From NCBI GenBank assembly GCA_049792815.1, contig JBARBG010000140.1, positions 1-64,000 on the forward strand: DNA of 64,000 nt, in the 5' to 3' direction. The stretch is from DAIDKA01 sp049792815. GTDB taxonomy: Bacteria > Pseudomonadota > Gammaproteobacteria > Steroidobacterales > Steroidobacteraceae. The notes beneath the pieces are model-generated. The model did no database searches. It saw only the letters and a program-made list of their open reading frames with translations, and was not told where the DNA came from. A program made the position numbers and the translations under genes. Positions 51,091 to 60,645 of this stretch are shown here, piece after piece (the stretch's first letter is position 1; each line of letters opens with the position of its first letter).

Positions 51091-52473
51091 CTAGCCCGTT
51101 CCCTCGATCACCGTGCCATCCGGCGTGCGAAACTCATTCGGATGCTCATCATTGATCGGGTGTTTGGCCGCCAGGACCTCATCGACCTCAATGCCCCAGC
51201 CAGGCTTCTCGTTGATCCAGGCATAGCCGTCCTTGATCTGCACCCGGCCCTGGAAAATATCCTGCACGATGGGCGGGTAGTCAAAGTGCTCGTGAATGCC
51301 GAAGTTCTCGTGGGTAAGGTCCAGGGTCAGGTTGGTCATGTGACCCACCGGTGAATTCGGCGCGCCATGCCAGGCGAACCGCACTTCGAAGTTCTCGGCG
51401 AAGTTTGCGATCTTGCGGGCCGCGGTGAAGCCGCCGACATGCGACACATGGTGACGCAGGTAATCAATCTGCCGCGCCTGAACCAGCGGCTGCCACTCGT
51501 GCGGATTGTTCCACAGCTCACCGATGGCCATGGGAGTGGCACATTGCTGGCGCACCAGCGCGTAGTGGCCGGCCTCCTCGGGCGAGAACAGATCCTCGCA
51601 GAAGAACAGGCGGAACTGCTCCAGATCCTTGGCGAACTGCAGGCCACGGATAGGATCGAGGATCGAATGGGCATCCAGGCCCAGCCCGATGTTCGCCGGC
51701 ATTTCCTTCCTGAAGGCCGTGAAGGCGTCCAGGATCTTGCGGATCTCCTTGTCACGATCAAAGGCAATGGCGCCGTCGTCAAACTTGGGCTGCCCGTACA
51801 GGGTGTTGACCGCGCCATCGCGACCGAACATGGCCACCAGCAGGAACCGGGCGCCGGTTTGGGTCGCCTTCTGCGCATTTTCGATGAGCTGCCGGTTGGG
51901 ATCCTGGGCGCCCATGTTCACATGCAGGTAGATATCGGCGGCCTCGCGACACTTTCCACCCACCATCTGGTACACCGGCATGCCGGCCTGGCGACCCTTG
52001 ATGTCCCACAGAGCATCGCAGACACCGCCGATGGCGCAGTTCAGCACCGAGTCGTTCTTGTAGTAGGAGCTCATGTAGCAGATCTGCCAGATCTGCTCGA
52101 TGCGATCGACGGTGCGGCCGACCACGATGGGTTTCAGATACTGCTCGACGGCTGCTGCAACCAGCTTGGCGCGACCCCCGGGGAAGGTATTGGTGGCGCA
52201 GCCGTAGCCATACAGGCCCGCCTGGTCGGTCTCGACCTTCACCACGGTGGAGTCATTGACGCCACCGCCGCCTATCTGGATGACGCGTATGTCCCGGACA
52301 CGCGGCGCCGGCATGCCGCGGGTGGCACGATCCACCGCCCCCTGGGCCTGCTGTTCCTTGGCAGAGGGTTCGGCCTTAGCCGTCTGCATCAGGCCGGCCA
52401 GTGCGGCGCCGCCACCCAGCATGGCCATTTTCAGCAGCGCGCGCCGGCCCGGCGTGTTCTTGCTCTTGTTCAT
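51091..52473 (-). CDS. Enolase-superfamily dehydratase with Tat signal
   Basis: A 460-residue protein resembling D-mannonate dehydratase/RspA. Metal ligands fit Asp in G-L-D-A-H-S, Glu in C-E-D-L-F-S and Glu in I-G-E-L-W. The acid/base His is probably in H-V-S-H-V-G-G. The N-terminus, K-N-T-P-G-R-R-A-L-L-K followed by a hydrophobic stretch and A-K-A-E, is a twin-arginine signal peptide. Most enolase-superfamily enzymes are cytoplasmic, so export is unusual. ATG 52473 is used; the next gene upstream is a periplasmic VOC protein. Confidence 0.85.
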   Translation of the reverse strand: MNKSKNTPGRRALLKMAMLGGGAALAGLMQTAKAEPSAKEQQAQGAVDRATRGMPAPRVRDIRVIQIGGGGVNDSTVVKVETDQAGLYGYGCATNTFPGGRAKLVAAAVEQYLKPIVVGRTVDRIEQIWQICYMSSYYKNDSVLNCAIGGVCDALWDIKGRQAGMPVYQMVGGKCREAADIYLHVNMGAQDPNRQLIENAQKATQTGARFLLVAMFGRDGAVNTLYGQPKFDDGAIAFDRDKEIRKILDAFTAFRKEMPANIGLGLDAHSILDPIRGLQFAKDLEQFRLFFCEDLFSPEEAGHYALVRQQCATPMAIGELWNNPHEWQPLVQARQIDYLRHHVSHVGGFTAARKIANFAENFEVRFAWHGAPNSPVGHMTNLTLDLTHENFGIHEHFDYPPIVQDIFQGRVQIKDGYAWINEKPGWGIEVDEVLAAKHPINDEHPNEFRTPDGTVIEGTG

Positions 52474-52489
52474 GAGTGTTCCCAAGCCA

Positions 52490-53623
52490 TTATTTGGCGG
52501 TCGGATCCCGCTTCACGTCGCGGTCCATGAACTCCAGCCAGAACCCTTGAGGATCCGGTACGAACATGGATCGGACCGTGGGACTGATGAAGGTTGCGTC
52601 ATTGGCCCGGCTCAGCGTGTGGGCCTTCATGGCATGGACCCGCGCGACGATGGTGTCCGTGTCTTTGACCATGAACAGGAAATGGGCGGTGCCGGGGTCC
52701 TGGATGAAGCCCCGCTTGAACTGGTGGTTGTGGTTCTGGTACTCGATGAGTTCCAGTACCACCGGCGAGCCGGGAACCATGGCCTGCGCGACACGAAACT
52801 GGCCGGGCGTGTTGGTGAGCCTGGCATCCGCCGGGCCGCCCATCAGCGGACTCACCCAGAACTTGAGCTCCGGCCCCGCAAGATCCTGGTAGAACTTGCA
52901 CGAGGCCTCAAGATTGTCGACCACGACCACGGCGCGCGCGCCCAGAACCTTCGCGTCAGCCGGCGCCGTGCTCGCTGGCGCCGGGGTCACTTGCATCAGC
53001 TCCACTGGATAACCATCCGTATCCTTCAACATCACCGCGCGGATGCTGCCGGAGATGCCCGGCCAGCCGGACAGCTCCACCGGCGCACCGCCCTCGGTGA
53101 TGATCGGCGCCCACTCGCCCTTCAGCAGCCCCAGTGTCTTGTCGAGATCGCGTACGGTGACCTTCAGGTACGAAGCGCCCGGATCGTTCAGCGCGGGATG
53201 GTAGGGCGCGGACTTCACGCCCTTGATCTCGATGGCTTCGATGGTCATTTCCGGGGCGCCAGCCGTTGCCGCCGTGCCGGGAATCGGCAGCAGCGCCACG
53301 CGGCTGGAGGACTTATAAACATCATCATCTTCGCCCAGCTCGGCGAACACCTGCAGGCCCTTGGCGATGAAGAACGGCCGTGGCGCGGTGCGGGCGCCGA
53401 CCAGCTCAAAGCCGATCAGATCCGAGTAGAAATGGATCAGGGGTTGAGTGTCCCCGATCTCGCGACCCAGGTGTCCGGCGCGCAGCAAATCGCCGGCCGG
53501 AACCATCGCCGTGGGTGGTGCGTCCAGCGTCGCGCAGGCGGCCTGCGCGCAGGTCGCCGACAGTCCCAATGCCAGACTCATGGCCACACAGCCCGTGACG
53601 GCATACTTTTTATATTGCGACAT
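52490..53623 (-). CDS. Periplasmic double VOC-domain protein
   Basis: A 377-residue exported protein. The signal peptide ends C-A-Q-A-A-C near residue 29, leaving a possible N-terminal Cys. Two VOC (glyoxalase/bleomycin-resistance) domains follow, the first around 45-205 and the second around 225-365. Metal ligands are plausible but not sure: the E near E-L-M-Q-V and H/E positions in R-V-H-A-M-K. Function unknown; export of a VOC protein is uncommon. It is 16 bases upstream of the Tat-exported dehydratase. Confidence 0.75.
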   Translation of the reverse strand: MSQYKKYAVTGCVAMSLALGLSATCAQAACATLDAPPTAMVPAGDLLRAGHLGREIGDTQPLIHFYSDLIGFELVGARTAPRPFFIAKGLQVFAELGEDDDVYKSSSRVALLPIPGTAATAGAPEMTIEAIEIKGVKSAPYHPALNDPGASYLKVTVRDLDKTLGLLKGEWAPIITEGGAPVELSGWPGISGSIRAVMLKDTDGYPVELMQVTPAPASTAPADAKVLGARAVVVVDNLEASCKFYQDLAGPELKFWVSPLMGGPADARLTNTPGQFRVAQAMVPGSPVVLELIEYQNHNHQFKRGFIQDPGTAHFLFMVKDTDTIVARVHAMKAHTLSRANDATFISPTVRSMFVPDPQGFWLEFMDRDVKRDPTAK

Positions 53624-53647
53624 GTCCCCCTCCTGAAATTCCCAAAA

Positions 53648-55474
53648 CTACCGCACGCCGAAGGCCAGCAACACGTTGCCCGGCGCCTCCGCGACCACAC
53701 CGTATCCGGAACCGACAAACACCATACCGGCGGCGACCGTCGCGCCGGCGGACTCAATGGAGCCACCGTGGGCCGGCACGCCATTCACCGTCTGAAAGGA
53801 CGTTGCCGTCTGATATTTCCACAGCGTGTGCCCATCATCGGTGGACAGTGCCCACACACTGCCATCAGACCCGCAGGCAAACAGTACGCCGGGTATGGCC
53901 GTGACCGCGGCGCTATAGCCCACCTTCGGATCCGTCCCGGTATCCAGCGGTGCGCACCATTTCTGCTGACCATCGGCGAGCGCCACGGCGCCGATGCCAT
54001 CGGTGGTGCAGCCTACATAGGCGTAGTGCTCATCGAGTGCGCCGCCCCAGATGGGTCCGCGAAAGCGTGCGCGGGGTAAACCGGATTTCGCATGATCATC
54101 GCGCCAGGCCACCGCGCCCCGCTTACCGACATCCAGTGCCATGACATCCCCGGGCTTCATGGAGAACACGACCAGCGTTCGGCCATCCTTCATCCGGGTG
54201 AGCATCGGTGACATGGGCACGTCCCAGTCGGGACCCACTTGCGGCGGACAGTTTTCGGTCTTACCCGCTCCCGCGCAGCCGACGATGAACGAATCGCCCG
54301 CATAGATCTGATGGCTCCACAGCCGCTTGCCCGTGGCAAGGTCCAGCGCCAGGATCGCATCCGTGGTCGCAGGCGCAGGATAGGTCGAGGCATCGCCGGT
54401 GCCGAAGTACACCGCATGACGCACGGGATCGATGGTCGGCGTGTTCCACACCGGGTTGCCGGCCGGCGCCCACTGTTGCACCCCCTGTGAGTTCTTGTGG
54501 GTGGGTTGCGGTCGCTGGGCGATGGTGTAGGTTTTCCAGATCCTTCTGCCCGTGTTGGCATCGAGCGCACTGACACTGCCCACGGCCGTGCAGCAGGGGT
54601 AGTCAAGGACCCGAGCCTGGAACCCCTCCCACGCCGAGATGGGAACATACAGGCGCCCCTGGTACAGGGCCGGGGCCGCGGTCACACGCGTGGCAAAGTG
54701 CTTTTCGACATGCGTCTTCCAGATACCCGCGCCGGTATGGGCATCGATGGCATAGGCATTGGCCTTCAGGTCGCCGAAATAGACCGCCAGGCGAGTGTTG
54801 CCGGCCAGGCTGATCGGACCCACTGTCATGGCATTGCGGACGCCGGCCTGCGCGCGGTACGACCAGTAGACGCAGCCCGTGGCGGCGTCCAGCGAGTACA
54901 CATAGCCGATGTCCGAGCCCACGAAGACGCGACCCGCGACCACCGTGGGCTGCCCGAAGGCGGAAGTGCCGCCGGGAAAACCAAACGCCCATTTCAGCTT
55001 GAGGTTGGGGACGCTCGCCGCCGTCAGGCCGGCGGCTGCTGCGGATTGGAAGCGATTGTTCGCGGTGCCATTGCCCCAACCGTTCCAATCCTGGTGCAGG
55101 TCATGCAACGGCGGATTGTCGCTGCAGCGGTTTTGCATGGCGGAGACATCACCGGCTTTCTCCGAGCCCAGGAATTGCCCGGCCAGGGATTCGGCGACCC
55201 GCCTGCGGTCCGTGTCATTGAGGGTATCGCCTACAGCCTTCATCATCCCGGTGGTCAACGCGGTATAAATGCGCTCGGGCGACATGGTGCGCAAGGTCGC
55301 CGGGCTCGGTGCGCGCTCATAGGCCTTATTGCCATGGCAGGAGACGCAGTGCTGCTGGAATACCGCGAAGCCCAGCTCAGTGCCGCGACGCTCCGGCGCG
55401 CTGCTATCCGCTGCCGCCGCCGCCTGTGCGATGAGGGCGCACACCAGCACTCTGCCCGCGCCTCGATGAAACAC
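53648..55474 (-). CDS. PQQ quinohaemoprotein dehydrogenase, PVA-dehydrogenase-like
   Basis: A 608-residue periplasmic enzyme. A signal peptide (R-V-L-V-C-A-L-I-A-Q-A-A-A-A) precedes an N-terminal cytochrome c (C-V-S-C-H near residue 43). The rest is a PQQ beta-propeller with W-motif repeats and a vicinal C-C pair (Y-P-C-C-T), as in polyvinyl-alcohol dehydrogenases and some alcohol dehydrogenases. GTG 55474 is chosen because AGGGG precedes it by 8 bases; a much longer frame would run into the divergent gene. The substrate is not proven by sequence. Confidence 0.85.
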   Translation of the reverse strand: MFHRGAGRVLVCALIAQAAAAADSSAPERRGTELGFAVFQQHCVSCHGNKAYERAPSPATLRTMSPERIYTALTTGMMKAVGDTLNDTDRRRVAESLAGQFLGSEKAGDVSAMQNRCSDNPPLHDLHQDWNGWGNGTANNRFQSAAAAGLTAASVPNLKLKWAFGFPGGTSAFGQPTVVAGRVFVGSDIGYVYSLDAATGCVYWSYRAQAGVRNAMTVGPISLAGNTRLAVYFGDLKANAYAIDAHTGAGIWKTHVEKHFATRVTAAPALYQGRLYVPISAWEGFQARVLDYPCCTAVGSVSALDANTGRRIWKTYTIAQRPQPTHKNSQGVQQWAPAGNPVWNTPTIDPVRHAVYFGTGDASTYPAPATTDAILALDLATGKRLWSHQIYAGDSFIVGCAGAGKTENCPPQVGPDWDVPMSPMLTRMKDGRTLVVFSMKPGDVMALDVGKRGAVAWRDDHAKSGLPRARFRGPIWGGALDEHYAYVGCTTDGIGAVALADGQQKWCAPLDTGTDPKVGYSAAVTAIPGVLFACGSDGSVWALSTDDGHTLWKYQTATSFQTVNGVPAHGGSIESAGATVAAGMVFVGSGYGVVAEAPGNVLLAFGVR

Positions 55475-55603
55475 GCGTCTTTCCCCTGAAGCGATGTCCG
55501 CAAATCCGGCCCAGCGCAATAGTACGGCAGTTGAGTGGTCAAAGGATCGTTGCGTTTTTTGTGGGGTTGATGCTTGAATGGCCGCCAAAATAAGGGGGAT
55601 CCA
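55475..55603. promoter_or_regulatory. Shared divergent promoter region of the two PQQ genes
   Basis: About 130 bases separate two divergently transcribed quinohaemoprotein genes, so their promoters must lie here. The stretch is less GC-rich towards 55550 (GTTTTTTGTGG). AAGGGGG precedes the plus-strand ATG. No clear operator found. Confidence 0.45.
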
Positions 55604-57766
55604 ATGAAAGTACGGCAACCGCGGTTCCGGCAGCTGTCGGTAGGGCTCAGCCTGTTTGCTGCACTGCTGTTCGTGTCCCCATCCCGGGCGCAGCGTCCTC
55701 CCCGGGTCGACCCGGCGCCCCTGGCGAGCTTCACGCCCGACCAGGCGGCCCAGGGTAAGACTGCCTATGCCGCACAATGCGGCAGCTGTCACGGCAAGAA
55801 CTTGAGCGGCAGCGAGTTCGCGACACCCCTCAATGGCACCGCTTTCAGTCTCAACTGGGGCGCAAAGTCCGCCGCGGCCCTGTTTACCTTCATCCGCTCG
55901 CGGATGCCGCCGGCCGCAATCGGGTCCCTGACGCCGCAGGCAACCGCAGGCCTCGTGGCCTACCTGCTGCAGGTCAACGGCGCGAAGGCGGGCGAGCTGC
56001 CGCTCGCGGCCGATGCCACGACCCTGGCCGCACTGCGCATCCCGCGCAATCCGGCCGCCAGGGCGTCGCCGATGATGCCCCTGTCGCCCCTGTCGCCGCC
56101 GGTGCCCAAGGTGTTCACGCCCAATCCTCTGGATGAGTTCACCCCGGTCACCGAGGCCATGCTGCGCAATCCGGCCGCCGGCGACTGGCTGCTCTGGCGC
56201 CGCACCTACAGCGATCAGGGCTTCAGTCCGCTGCGGCAGATCACCCGGCAGAACGTGGATGAACTGCGGGTCTCCTGGGGCTGGACATTGCCCACCGGAC
56301 ACAATGAGACCACACCGCTGGAGCATGATGGCGTGCTGTTCGTGGCCAGCTGGGGCGACAACATCCAGGCCCTGGATGCCGTCACCGGTGACCTCCTGTG
56401 GCAGTACTCACGCGTGCTGCCCAGCGACGCGCGTCTTGAAGTGCGGCGAAATATCGCGATCTATGGCGAGCGGTTGTTCGAGTCGACCTCGGATGATCAT
56501 GTGGTCGCGCTGGATGTGAAGACCGGCACCGTGGTGTGGGACATGCCGGTGGCGGACTATCGCGCGGGCTGGCAGACAACGGGCGGCCCGCTGATCGCCA
56601 AGGGCAAGGTGTTGCAGGGCATCGTCGGCCAGGCGCCCGGTGGCGGCGCGGTGGTGGCGCTGGATGTCCAGACGGGCAAGGAGGCGTGGCGCTTCCACAC
56701 CATCGCCCGACCGGGAGAATTCGGCGGCGACAGTTGGAATGGCGTGCCGCTTGAAAAACGCAGCGGAGCCTCGGTCTGGACTGCCGGCAGTTATGACCCA
56801 GCGTTGAATCTGGCTTTCTTCGGCGTCGGGCAGACCTACGATACGGGCCCGCTGCTGCATTCCATCAACAAGCCCGGCATCACCCAGGACAGTCTCTATA
56901 CCGATTCGACGCTGGCGCTGGACCCCGACACCGGCAAGCTCGCCTGGCATTTCCAGCATGTGCACAACGATCAATGGGATCTTGACTGGGCGTTCGAGCA
57001 GCAAGTGATAGATCTGCCGGTCAACGGGCAGACGCGCAAGCTCATCGTGACCGACGGCAAGATGGGCATCATCGAGGCCATGGATGCGGCCACCGGGAAG
57101 TACATCTTCTCGAAGGACCAGGGCATACAGAACGTCATCAGTGCCATCGATCCGAAGACCGGCGAAAAGTCCATCAACCCCGACGTGGTCGTGGGTGATG
57201 GCAAGCCGCACACCATCTGCCCGCATCCGGGCGGTGGCCGCAACTGGAATGCGAGTTCCTACAATCCGGCCACGAAAATCCTGTACACGCCGATGGTGGA
57301 GTCCTGCATGGACCTCATTCCCGCGGGACCGGGTGAACGCGGCAATCTGTCATCGGGCTACAACTGGACCATCCGTCCGCGGCCCGACACCGACGGCAAG
57401 TACGGTCGCATCGAAGCGTTGAATCTTCAGACCCAACAGGTGGCGTGGATGCAGCGGCATCGCGCACCGGATACCACCTGCCTGCTGGACACCGCGGGCG
57501 GCGTTGTGTTTTCCGGATCGCTGGATCGTTTCCTGCGCGCCTACGACGATGCGACGGGCAAGCAACTGTGGCAGATACGCATGAACGATGTGCCCAGCTC
57601 CTGTCCCATCTCCTACAGTGTCAAGGGCCGGCAGTACATCGCGGTGGTCGTCGGCAACGGCGGCATTGAGTCGCAGACTTTCCCGACCATTGTCCCGGAG
57701 ATCCAGGACCCCCAGGAGCACGCCTCATCGATCTGGGTGTTTGAATTACCGCAGCGCCTGCACTAG
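55604..57766 (+). CDS. PQQ-dependent methanol/ethanol-family dehydrogenase with cytochrome c
   Basis: A 720-residue periplasmic quinohaemoprotein. Signal residues 1-30 (ending R-A-Q-R) are followed by an N-terminal cytochrome c with C-G-S-C-H, then a long PQQ propeller (W-x-W-G-style blade repeats from about 210). The usual type II arrangement places the cytochrome at the C-terminus, so an N-terminal heme is atypical. It has no vicinal cysteine pair. Ca/La-binding Asp and Glu cannot be fixed by eye. Probably oxidises an alcohol or aldehyde in the periplasm and passes electrons to a cytochrome or oxidase. Confidence 0.85.
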   Translation: MKVRQPRFRQLSVGLSLFAALLFVSPSRAQRPPRVDPAPLASFTPDQAAQGKTAYAAQCGSCHGKNLSGSEFATPLNGTAFSLNWGAKSAAALFTFIRSRMPPAAIGSLTPQATAGLVAYLLQVNGAKAGELPLAADATTLAALRIPRNPAARASPMMPLSPLSPPVPKVFTPNPLDEFTPVTEAMLRNPAAGDWLLWRRTYSDQGFSPLRQITRQNVDELRVSWGWTLPTGHNETTPLEHDGVLFVASWGDNIQALDAVTGDLLWQYSRVLPSDARLEVRRNIAIYGERLFESTSDDHVVALDVKTGTVVWDMPVADYRAGWQTTGGPLIAKGKVLQGIVGQAPGGGAVVALDVQTGKEAWRFHTIARPGEFGGDSWNGVPLEKRSGASVWTAGSYDPALNLAFFGVGQTYDTGPLLHSINKPGITQDSLYTDSTLALDPDTGKLAWHFQHVHNDQWDLDWAFEQQVIDLPVNGQTRKLIVTDGKMGIIEAMDAATGKYIFSKDQGIQNVISAIDPKTGEKSINPDVVVGDGKPHTICPHPGGGRNWNASSYNPATKILYTPMVESCMDLIPAGPGERGNLSSGYNWTIRPRPDTDGKYGRIEALNLQTQQVAWMQRHRAPDTTCLLDTAGGVVFSGSLDRFLRAYDDATGKQLWQIRMNDVPSSCPISYSVKGRQYIAVVVGNGGIESQTFPTIVPEIQDPQEHASSIWVFELPQRLH

Positions 57767-58749
57767 ACCGTGACCACGATCTTGCCGATCTGCTGATTGG
57801 ATTCCAGGTACGCATGGGCGGCGGCGATCTCATCCAGCGTGAAGGTTTTCGCGATGACCGGCTTCAGGTGCCCTGAGGCCAGGCCCGCCTGGATGGTGTC
57901 ACGCGCCCGCTGGTAGCGATCCGGCTTGTTGGCAATGGAAGAAAACACCCAGCCGCGGATGCTCAGGCCCCGCAGCGCCATCGTCCAGTGCGGATAGGGC
58001 GTGGGTTGACCGCTCAGACTGCCGTAAATGAACAGGATGCCCTCTTCGGCGAGCGCGCTGCAAAGCTTCTCCACGAACGGTCCACCCACCGGATCGAAGG
58101 CAATGCGCGCACCCTTGCCGTCGGTGATGCGCATCACCTCGGCCACGACATCGGTTTCCTCGGTGGCCACCACATGCCGCGCCCCCTGCTCGCGCAGGGC
58201 GGCGGCCTTCTTGCTGTAACGGGTCAGCGCGATCGGTACGGCACCGGCCCAGTTGGCCAACTGGATGGCTGCGATGCCGACGCTGCTGGAAGCGGCCGGA
58301 ATCAGCACGTGATCCCCGATGCCGGCCTTTGCGACCTCGATGATGGCGTAGGCCGTCAGATAGGCCATCCAGATGGAGCTGGCCTGAACCGGCGTCAGTC
58401 CCGCGGGCGCCGCGAACACACTGCGGGCCGGCACGATGGCGGATTCGGCGTAGACGCCGTATTCACCCTGTCGATAGGTCGGTATGACACAGACCCGATC
58501 ACCGGGGGCATGGCCCTGCACGCCTGGGCCCAGCGCTTCAACGACACCGTAGGCTTCGTAGCCCATCAGGGAGGGGAGCCTCGCCGGGATGAGGTATTTG
58601 CCCGAGCGATAGATGGCCTCGGAGCGATTCAGGCCGATCGACTGCACACGGATACGGATCTCGCCCGGGCCGGGAGCGGCGACGGGCAGATCCTCGATGC
58701 GCAGCACTTCGGGGCCGCCGGTTTCATGGATACGTACGGTCTTGGTCAT
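57763..58749 (-). CDS. Zinc-independent quinone oxidoreductase-like enzyme
   Basis: A 328-residue MDR-family NADPH enzyme. Start T-K-T-V-R-I-H-E-T-G-G-P-E-V-L; catalytic-domain signature N-R-S-E-A-I-Y-R-S-G-K-Y; NADPH-binding A-S-S-S-V-G-I-A-A-I-Q-L. Paralogue in style of the gene at 14245. ATG 58749 is preceded by GGAGG about 10 bases away; longer starts would overlap the divergent serine-hydrolase gene. Overlaps the PQQ gene end by 4 bases. Confidence 0.85.
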   Translation of the reverse strand: MTKTVRIHETGGPEVLRIEDLPVAAPGPGEIRIRVQSIGLNRSEAIYRSGKYLIPARLPSLMGYEAYGVVEALGPGVQGHAPGDRVCVIPTYRQGEYGVYAESAIVPARSVFAAPAGLTPVQASSIWMAYLTAYAIIEVAKAGIGDHVLIPAASSSVGIAAIQLANWAGAVPIALTRYSKKAAALREQGARHVVATEETDVVAEVMRITDGKGARIAFDPVGGPFVEKLCSALAEEGILFIYGSLSGQPTPYPHWTMALRGLSIRGWVFSSIANKPDRYQRARDTIQAGLASGHLKPVIAKTFTLDEIAAAHAYLESNQQIGKIVVTV

Positions 58750-58786
58750 GAGGTACCATCCTCCCACAAATCCGAGGGGTGGTGAA

Positions 58787-59989
58787 ATGGCACAGGGTGG
58801 ATTCTCCAAGGCGCGCCTGGCGCGCATGCACGCGGTAATGTCCGAGTATGTCGAGCAGGGCACGGTGGCAGGCCTGGTCACGCTGCTGAGCCGGCGCGGT
58901 GAGACCGTCGTGGATGCCATCGGGTGTCAGGACCTGGTGCACAAGGATCCGCTGCGTCGCGATTCGATATTCCGCATCGCCTCGATGACCAAGCCCATCA
59001 CCGCGGTGGCGGCGATGATCCTGGTCGAGGAATGCAAGCTGACGCTGGATGCACCCCTCGACCCATTCTTGCCCGAGCTCGCCAACCGCCGCGTGCTCAA
59101 GCGCATCGACGGGCCCATCGAGCACACCGACGCTGCGGTGCGCCCGCTCACGCTGCGGGATCTGCTCAGTTTCCGCATGGGCATGGGATTTCTGATGACC
59201 CCGGAGTCGCAGCAGTATCCTATCCAGCAGGCCGTGAATGCGGCCTTGCCCCAGGGCATCGATCCTACCCATCCGCATGGGCCGGATGAGTGGCTGCGGC
59301 GCTTGGGTTCGTTACCTTTGATGTACCAGCCCGGAACGCGCTGGCAGTATCACACCGGGTCCGATGTGCTCGGGGTCCTGATCGCGCGGGTTGCGGGGCA
59401 GTCCTTCGAGAGCTTTCTCAAGGAGCGCATCTTCGAGCCCCTGGGCATGCGTGATACCGGATTCTTCGTGCCACCCGGAAAGCTCGGCAGGTTTACCAGC
59501 AGCTACGCGGCCAGCCCCACCAGCGGCACCCTGGAACTGATCGACGACAGCCAGGACAGCAAGTGGGGGCGGGCGCCGGCATTCCCCGCCGGCGGTTCAG
59601 GACTGGTATCAACCATCGACGATTACTGCGCCTTTGGCCGCATGATGCTCAACAAGGGCAAGCTGGCTGGGGAGCGGCTCCTGGCGCGGCCGACGGTGGA
59701 GCTGATGCTCACCGATCAGATCACGCCGGCGCAGAAGGCCGTTTCGCCTTTTTCGCCGGGCTTCTGGGACCACCGGGGTTGGGGCCTGGGTCTGTCCGTG
59801 GTCACGGGCCGTGCCAGCACAGGCATGGCGCCGGGTCAGTTCGGCTGGTCGGGGCTGTTCGGCACGCACTGGATCTCGGACCACGTCGAGGAGCTGGTGG
59901 CGATTCTCATGATCCAGCGTATGAACATGGGGCCGACACGTATCCATGAAGACTTCGGCACCCTGGCCTACCAGAGTCTCGATGACTAA
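58787..59989 (+). CDS. Class C beta-lactamase-fold serine hydrolase
   Basis: A 400-residue protein of the PBP/esterase class C group. The nucleophile motif is S-M-T-K at residues 66-69, followed by Tyr in W-Q-Y-H-T-G-S-D as the second motif and G-W-S-G near the end as the third (K/H-T-G equivalent). No signal peptide, so it is cytoplasmic and more likely an esterase than a resistance enzyme. GAGGGGTGGTGAA precedes the ATG. Divergent from the quinone oxidoreductase gene. Confidence 0.85.
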   Translation: MAQGGFSKARLARMHAVMSEYVEQGTVAGLVTLLSRRGETVVDAIGCQDLVHKDPLRRDSIFRIASMTKPITAVAAMILVEECKLTLDAPLDPFLPELANRRVLKRIDGPIEHTDAAVRPLTLRDLLSFRMGMGFLMTPESQQYPIQQAVNAALPQGIDPTHPHGPDEWLRRLGSLPLMYQPGTRWQYHTGSDVLGVLIARVAGQSFESFLKERIFEPLGMRDTGFFVPPGKLGRFTSSYAASPTSGTLELIDDSQDSKWGRAPAFPAGGSGLVSTIDDYCAFGRMMLNKGKLAGERLLARPTVELMLTDQITPAQKAVSPFSPGFWDHRGWGLGLSVVTGRASTGMAPGQFGWSGLFGTHWISDHVEELVAILMIQRMNMGPTRIHEDFGTLAYQSLDD

Positions 59990-60633
59990 GCCACCAGTGC
60001 CCGCAGCGCCGGCTCATTGACTTCGATGTGCCACCTGCCGTTGCCAACCTGTGTGATGCCGTAGATCACGGCATTGGGCATCGGGAAGCCCAGCTGGAAG
60101 CGCCGGAACTGGGCCATGGCGATGTGATCGACCTGTTCAAAGCCCCATAACTGCCAGAACAGCAGCGCCATCCACATGCCATGGCCGAAGATCACCGTGC
60201 CGTCGGGCAGCGAGGGCAGCCAGGACTTGCGCATGTGGGCCACGCGTTCGTGGAATTCGCGGAAGGTCTCACCGGCAGGGCCGGTGCGCCGGTCCGGATC
60301 GGCCCCCAGCCAGTAGCGCGCCAGGACCGCCTCGCGCGCCGTACAGGAACTGCCGCGCATCTGCAGCGTGTCGAGGGTCTCGAATTCACGCAGCCCGTCG
60401 TGGAGCTGAGCTGCGGCACCCAGTCCCGCGCAGTACGGCGAAGCAGTATCCAGGGTGCGTTTGAATGGCGAGGACCACACCGCTGGTGTGGTGGCTGGCA
60501 GCAGCGCCGCCAGGGTTCGCGCCTGCAATTCGCCTACTTCGGTGAGGGGCACCAGCGGATTCTCGAGCGTGATACCGCCCGCATTGGCCTGGCTTTGACC
60601 GTGGCGGATCAGGAACAGGGTGGGATGCGACAT
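59986..60633 (-). CDS. Histidine phosphatase family protein
   Basis: A 215-residue phosphatase. The catalytic R-H-G is at residues 10-12 after T-L-F-L-I, with the second His in V-I-F-G-H-G-M. These enzymes act on phosphosugars, nucleotides or phosphoproteins; the substrate is not visible. Overlaps the convergent hydrolase gene by 4 bases. Confidence 0.85.
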   Translation of the reverse strand: MSHPTLFLIRHGQSQANAGGITLENPLVPLTEVGELQARTLAALLPATTPAVWSSPFKRTLDTASPYCAGLGAAAQLHDGLREFETLDTLQMRGSSCTAREAVLARYWLGADPDRRTGPAGETFREFHERVAHMRKSWLPSLPDGTVIFGHGMWMALLFWQLWGFEQVDHIAMAQFRRFQLGFPMPNAVIYGITQVGNGRWHIEVNEPALRALVA

Positions 60634-60645
60634 ACCCGCATGTTA

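Noticed and set aside
55475..56326. Upstream extension of the minus-strand PQQ gene
   Set aside because: The extension runs through the divergent gene's promoter and coding region and encodes no recognisable sequence; GTG 55474 has a signal peptide right after it and a ribosome-binding site.
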